Origin: Hyperoodon ampullatus
Taxonomy: Eukaryota; Chordata; Mammalia; Artiodactyla; Ziphiidae
Reading direction: 5' to 3'
Length of the DNA stretch: 64,000 nt
NCBI GenBank assembly: GCA_949752795.1
Contig: OX457068.1
Coordinates: forward strand, 62,065,582 to 62,129,581
Program-made: the position numbers and the translations under genes
Notes under the pieces: generated by a model
Told to the model about the DNA's origin: nothing
The model's input: the letters and a program-made list of their open reading frames with translations, nothing else
Databases searched by the model: none
Shown: in pieces, positions 60,130-64,000 of the stretch
Layout: each line of letters begins with the position of its first letter
How positions within the stretch are numbered: the stretch's first letter is position 1

Positions 60130-60330
60130 TTCCTTACAATGCTCTACAACAGCACCAATTAGCCTTTTATCAACCAGCAATAAACAACTACAGTGCTCAC
60201 ATCAGCATCAGTCACTGTGGAAAATACAAGAGGAGGAGAAAATGCAATCTCCTGTCCTCAAGGAGCCTAAATCTAGTATGGAAACCAGAAGAAAGCTCCT
60301 GAAACCCCTGGGGAAGAGCAAGGCCAGGGG
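60130..60330 (-). repeat. Possible L2 fragment
   Basis: The text ctcctgtcctcaaggagcc, then taaatctagtatgg recalls the L2 segment 'ctgccctcaaggagcttacattctagtggg'. Confidence 0.45.
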
Positions 60331-60885
60331 CAGTAAAGGCTCACCTGCAGGCTCCAGGTCCAGCAATCCCTGACTGCAGCTGAACTCCCCCAACAGAATC
60401 TCCCTCCTAGCCCCGGACAGCAGGACAGGCTGGGGAGAGACAGGCGGGATGGACGGCATCCAGGGTCTCACAGAGGTGCTGCCAGGGCCTGACCCAGGTT
60501 ACGACAGGTGCAGGCAGGGTAGCTCATAGGCCAAGGGGAGCAAGCGACTCCCAGTGGTCCTGTCTGAAGGCATTCGCCCTGTTCCCTGTAATTCCTTTAC
60601 TGGAAGGTGCCTACCCAACTGACTTTCTAGCTGGTTCTCCAGGATGGCAAAGGCATTCTCTGCTCAGAGCCATCAAGGAAGTTTCTTTTCTTAGATGGTG
60701 CTTCAAGGACAGGCAGAGTGAGCCTTGCCTTCCACATTCGTGTCTGTCTTCTGTCTCACTTACTGAAAAGTTCTTGGCAATGCCTGAACTCGTTCTTGAG
60801 ATTCAGTGGGAGATGCCTGGCTCCAGCCAATTTGCCTGCTCCTACATCCCTCCTCTGACACTTCCTGCCTCTTCTGTGATACCAG
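60331..60885. other. Anonymous non-coding stretch
   Basis: No recognisable gene or repeat. Confidence 0.45.
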
Positions 60886-60889
60886 ATCG

Positions 60890-61045
60890 CTCCAGTTCTT
60901 CTGTTTTCCTGTCTGAGAGCCCCTGTCACATCTACCAGGTGGCTAGCTACTCCTGTCTCCCCCCTTGCAACCTCAGCTTTAGCCTAGTGCCTGGTCACTA
61001 GTGGGACTCAATAAATATGTTTAATTAGTAAATGAATAAATGAAT
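60890..61045 (+). repeat. L2-type 3' tail
   Basis: The text gcctagtgcctggtcactag, then gactcaataaatatgtttaa and gtaaatgaataaatgaat is the L2/MIR 3' end. Confidence 0.6.
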
Positions 61046-61264
61046 CTAGAATATTCAAAACAGATGGAACAGATGACTGAAGCGTTCAGGGGCTCCAGCT
61101 TTGCCATAATTACAGAGAGATCTGGGTCCTTTCTGTCTTGTTCCAGTCCCCTTCCAGCTTGCTCTAGACTCCAGATATTTGTGTGAAAACACCAACCAGC
61201 TCCTCTTGCATAGGACAACTTTTCACACACCCAAAGAGCTACCACAACCATTATCACATCTGAT

Positions 61265-61475
61265 GGTGCAGTGCACAGTGAAAATAGCACAAGATGTGGG
61301 TTGGAATCCTAGCTCCTGCCACTTATAAACCTTATACCTTGAACAAGTTACTTAACCTCTTTGAGTTCCAATTCCTTATATGTAAAACAGAGATAATATT
61401 TACTTCAGAGTGCTATTGTCAGGATCGAACAGAAATATGTAAAATGTTTTAAAACATATAAAATACTAGGAGTCT
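61265..61475 (+). repeat. MIR SINE, nearly complete
   Basis: The series ggttggaatcctagctcctg, ccacttataaaccttatacc, caagttacttaacctctttg and aacagagataatatttactt is a very clear MIR. Confidence 0.95.
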
Positions 61476-63129
61476 GTGCAGTACAGTTCATGTCACTTCT
61501 CCTCTTCCTGAAGCTGGAAGTCTTTTCCCCACATTTTGCTTTACCCTCCCCCAGCCCAACCTTGAAATGAGAAACCTCTGCCTTTTTTTTTTTTTCTGAC
61601 CCTGGTACTTGGGGCTAAAGAAAATCTTTCTTCAGAATTCAGTGAGGTTTCTGGCAGGAGTAATTCAGGAAGCTTACAGCATCCCACCCATCTTCTTCTG
61701 ACCACACGTGGTCACCAAAATGGAAAAATTTGGGAATCCTAAAGCAGACGACTCTGTGCATGCATATGTGTGTCCGTGTGTGTGTGTGTCTATATGTGTC
61801 TGTGTGTGTATGAGAAAGAGAGAGAGAAAGAAAGAGAGAGTAAGTTTCATTATTATCAGGTGAAATGCCATAAATTATCCTCCCTTCTGTCCCTGCCATC
61901 CTTTAAACTCTCCCTCCTACCTGCCCAGGGGTTCTTTACTGTGGCTTCTGTCGGTAATGAAACAAACAAAATAACTTGCAGTTACTCGTAGGAATAAGCA
62001 AATGAAACAAGGACTTCATGGGATCGCGCTGGCCTCTTGTCTCTCCATCTCCCTCTCCTGGGAAAGGTCGGGTGGATTGGGCTGCAATGAATGATTGATG
62101 ATAGTTTCACTGGTACAGCCCCCCTGCATGTCTTGAAGAATGTCCCTTTTCCTATCACTTCCAAGCTCCCTAGGGATACACAGCTTAGCTATTCCTTGGC
62201 TCCATTTCCCTCTATTACTTGTTATTAATTCCTTTGACTTGCTCTGAACATGTGCCAAAACCCTTGTCCCAGTCACAGAAATGACTTTTACTTTAAACCC
62301 TATAGATAAAAATATGCTTATATCACCTATGATCATTTCAAAATGCTCACAAACTTAACTGACCTATTTGCTGTGCATTCCAATTAGCATTTTGTAAATC
62401 TGCTCAACAATTATTTTCACATTTTAGATGAGACTCCTAAGACCAGGAATAAATTTTCTGAGAGCTTCCTGGATGAACCCTGGCCCATGAACACGCCCAA
62501 TGCAACAGCAACTCCAAACCTCCAACTGTGCAAATTTAAATTGATGGCAGATGTGTCATTTTTAATGCAGTTGGTGGTAGCCATTTTATTTCTAGGTGTT
62601 TTCTGAGACACGATGGAATTCAAGCTTCACCTTGGGGCTCTTTAATGTCGCAACAAGTCTCATCGAAATCAATCTACTAGTTCAAAGGATATTTGTAAGC
62701 AAAAAGGAAAATTAAAATGGTCAATAAAAACATCATTTACTTGGTTAAATGAAGAAAGAAGGCATATGGTATCGAGACTTTCTTCTTCCTGAGAGATAGC
62801 TTCAGAGAAAATGAACGAATGTTGAGGCTATAAGTATTTAGGTTATGCAGAAGGAAGGGTCTTTAGCATAACATATCTTAGCCTGCACAACCATTCTCTT
62901 CCCAACAGTGACCCCTCATGGTTTATAGTCACTGGGATTTCCTGTCCAACTGAAGGAAAGAAAAAACCCTCTGCTGGTGCAGTCTGAGAGAACTATGTGT
63001 GACGTGGCCAGGAGTAATGGTCAGGACACTTTGACACTGCAGCAAAATATGAATTCCTAATTCTGGTTCCTAACTGGGAGGTAGGCTCTTCTAACCCACA
63101 AATCAGTAGACCTAGACTAACCGTGCTTG
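61476..63129. other. Anonymous stretch with one composite simple repeat
   Basis: No gene seen. A TG/GA-rich simple repeat lies at 61766-61841. The segment 62340-62760 is AT-rich, has no repeat match that I know, and looks like a possible conserved non-coding element. Confidence 0.45.
61766..61841. repeat. Imperfect (TG)n then (GA)n simple repeat
   Basis: tgtgtgtccgtgtgtgtgtg passes through tctatatgtgtctgtg into agaaagagagagagaaag. It is strongly interrupted. Confidence 0.93.
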
Positions 63130-63520
63130 ACACTGTGGGGACACGGAAGAAAGAATCACGATATCTGAGTCAAGTAGTTTGTAATTTACTTGAAGAGATA
63201 AAGAAAGTAACCAGAAAATCCACAAAATGAAAGGCAGTAGGGCCAAAATAGTGCTTCAGATAAGAAGTGATATTAGAGTGAACTTGAGAGGTCAGCAAAG
63301 AGGTACAGGGTGTATAATATTAGGGAACTGAGCCATAAGGAGGGGGAGGTGGGTAGAATGTGACTTAGCTGCAACAGAAAGTTCATGCAGAAGAGGAAGG
63401 GGAAATACCTTGTGGATGGCTAGAATGGAACAAGATCACAAAGGCCTTATCGGTGGGCTAAGAGGGGTGGATTTTAACTTTCTCAGTCTTTTATGATAAT
63501 CTGGAGCAGAAATTTTACAG
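63130..63520 (-). repeat. Possible L2 fragment
   Basis: ttgtaatttacttgaagag near 63180 and gaacaagatcacaaaggcc near 63430 recall L2 3' sequence in reverse. The match is weak. Confidence 0.4.
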
Positions 63521-63689
63521 GCAAAGAGGGAGCTGCTACAAAATTCACCATGACCTGATACAGAACGCAAATTAAAAAATGTAATTAAAGGAGGGAGTAT
63601 TGGACGGGAAGAAGATTCTTCAAAATCAGAATAGTAGATGCTGGATGGATAACAATGGAAAATTATAGTCATAAAATATCAGCACTGCA

Positions 63690-63812
63690 GAGATCTCAGG
63701 GATAATCTACCAAAGCCTTCATTTTATTGGTCAGGCAACTAAGGCCTAGAAAGGAGCATGTCTTGCCCAACGTCACACAGCTGGTGAACGACAGAGCTGA
63801 GATCTATTCCCA
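63690..63812 (-). repeat. MIR SINE fragment
   Basis: The series gccttcattttattggtcagg, caactaaggcctagaaagg, cttgcccaacgtcacacagc and gacagagctgagatc follows the MIR core in reverse. Confidence 0.88.
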
Positions 63813-64000
63813 AGAAAAGAAAGCTTGGCTCTGTGTCCTGTGGTGGCAGATTTATGGAGGTTTTGTTGGGCAATAGGATCCTGAGTCCTTAGATGGCACC
63901 TCTCAGTTAGTTAATGAGAAAAGCTGACAAATCCAAGACTTGAGATGCTTAGGAACAGAGCCACCTTTATGAGCCCATTTTTTTTCATTTCAAAAATCTT

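Overview
This is 64 kb of mammalian nuclear DNA, almost certainly from a cetacean (whale or dolphin). The best evidence is eight copies of the CHR-2 SINE, the tRNA-Glu-derived family that expanded in whales and dolphins. There are also two copies of the older CHR-1 SINE and artiodactyl-type L1 3' ends. I saw no ruminant Bov-tA or BovB sequence. Ancient MIR, L2, MLT1, MER5 and HAL1-like debris fills much of the rest.

I find no protein-coding gene, rRNA, tRNA, CRISPR array or operon. The window reads as intergenic sequence or the inside of a large intron. Every reading frame with recognisable protein similarity is LINE-1 ORF1 or ORF2 debris. The other long frames lie in SINEs, in antisense L1 or in anonymous sequence.

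Layout. 1-5480: old L1M on the plus strand holding a CHR-2-in-CHR-1 nest and a second CHR-1. 5486-8215: HAL1-like/ancient L1 on the minus strand. 8.2-26.4 kb: short L1 3' ends, two MLT1-type LTRs, L1M fragments, two CHR-2 copies (one 5'-truncated), MIR/L2 pieces and a long (TC)n(CA)n tract. 26456-32115: nearly full-length, younger L1 on the minus strand with a 2-kb CpG-rich 5'UTR, a broken ORF1, and an ORF2 in which about 1.4-1.6 kb of reverse transcriptase is deleted in frame. 32.1-52.8 kb: mostly anonymous single-copy sequence with MIR, L2, one MLT1 LTR and one CHR-2 inside a MIR. 52816-53591: a complete-looking solo LTR split by a CHR-2. 54.4-57.5 kb: CHR-2 copies inside an L2/MIR tail and a MER5 element, plus L1 remnants. 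57.5-64 kb: MIR/L2 and anonymous sequence.

The nesting gives a relative clock. MIR, L2, HAL1 and MER5 are oldest, then L1M and MLT1, then CHR-1, and finally CHR-2 and the cetacean L1 copies. Nearly every SINE keeps exact target-site duplications that begin with an A-run on the SINE sense strand, as expected for L1-driven insertion. I found no evidence of an undescribed multi-gene system. The most notable items are the in-frame-deleted L1, the CpG-rich L1 5'UTR, the LTR split by a SINE, and an unexplained 16-bp direct repeat pair around a 189-bp segment. Family names are from memory of consensus sequences, not from a database search, and repeat edges are approximate unless a target-site duplication fixes them.
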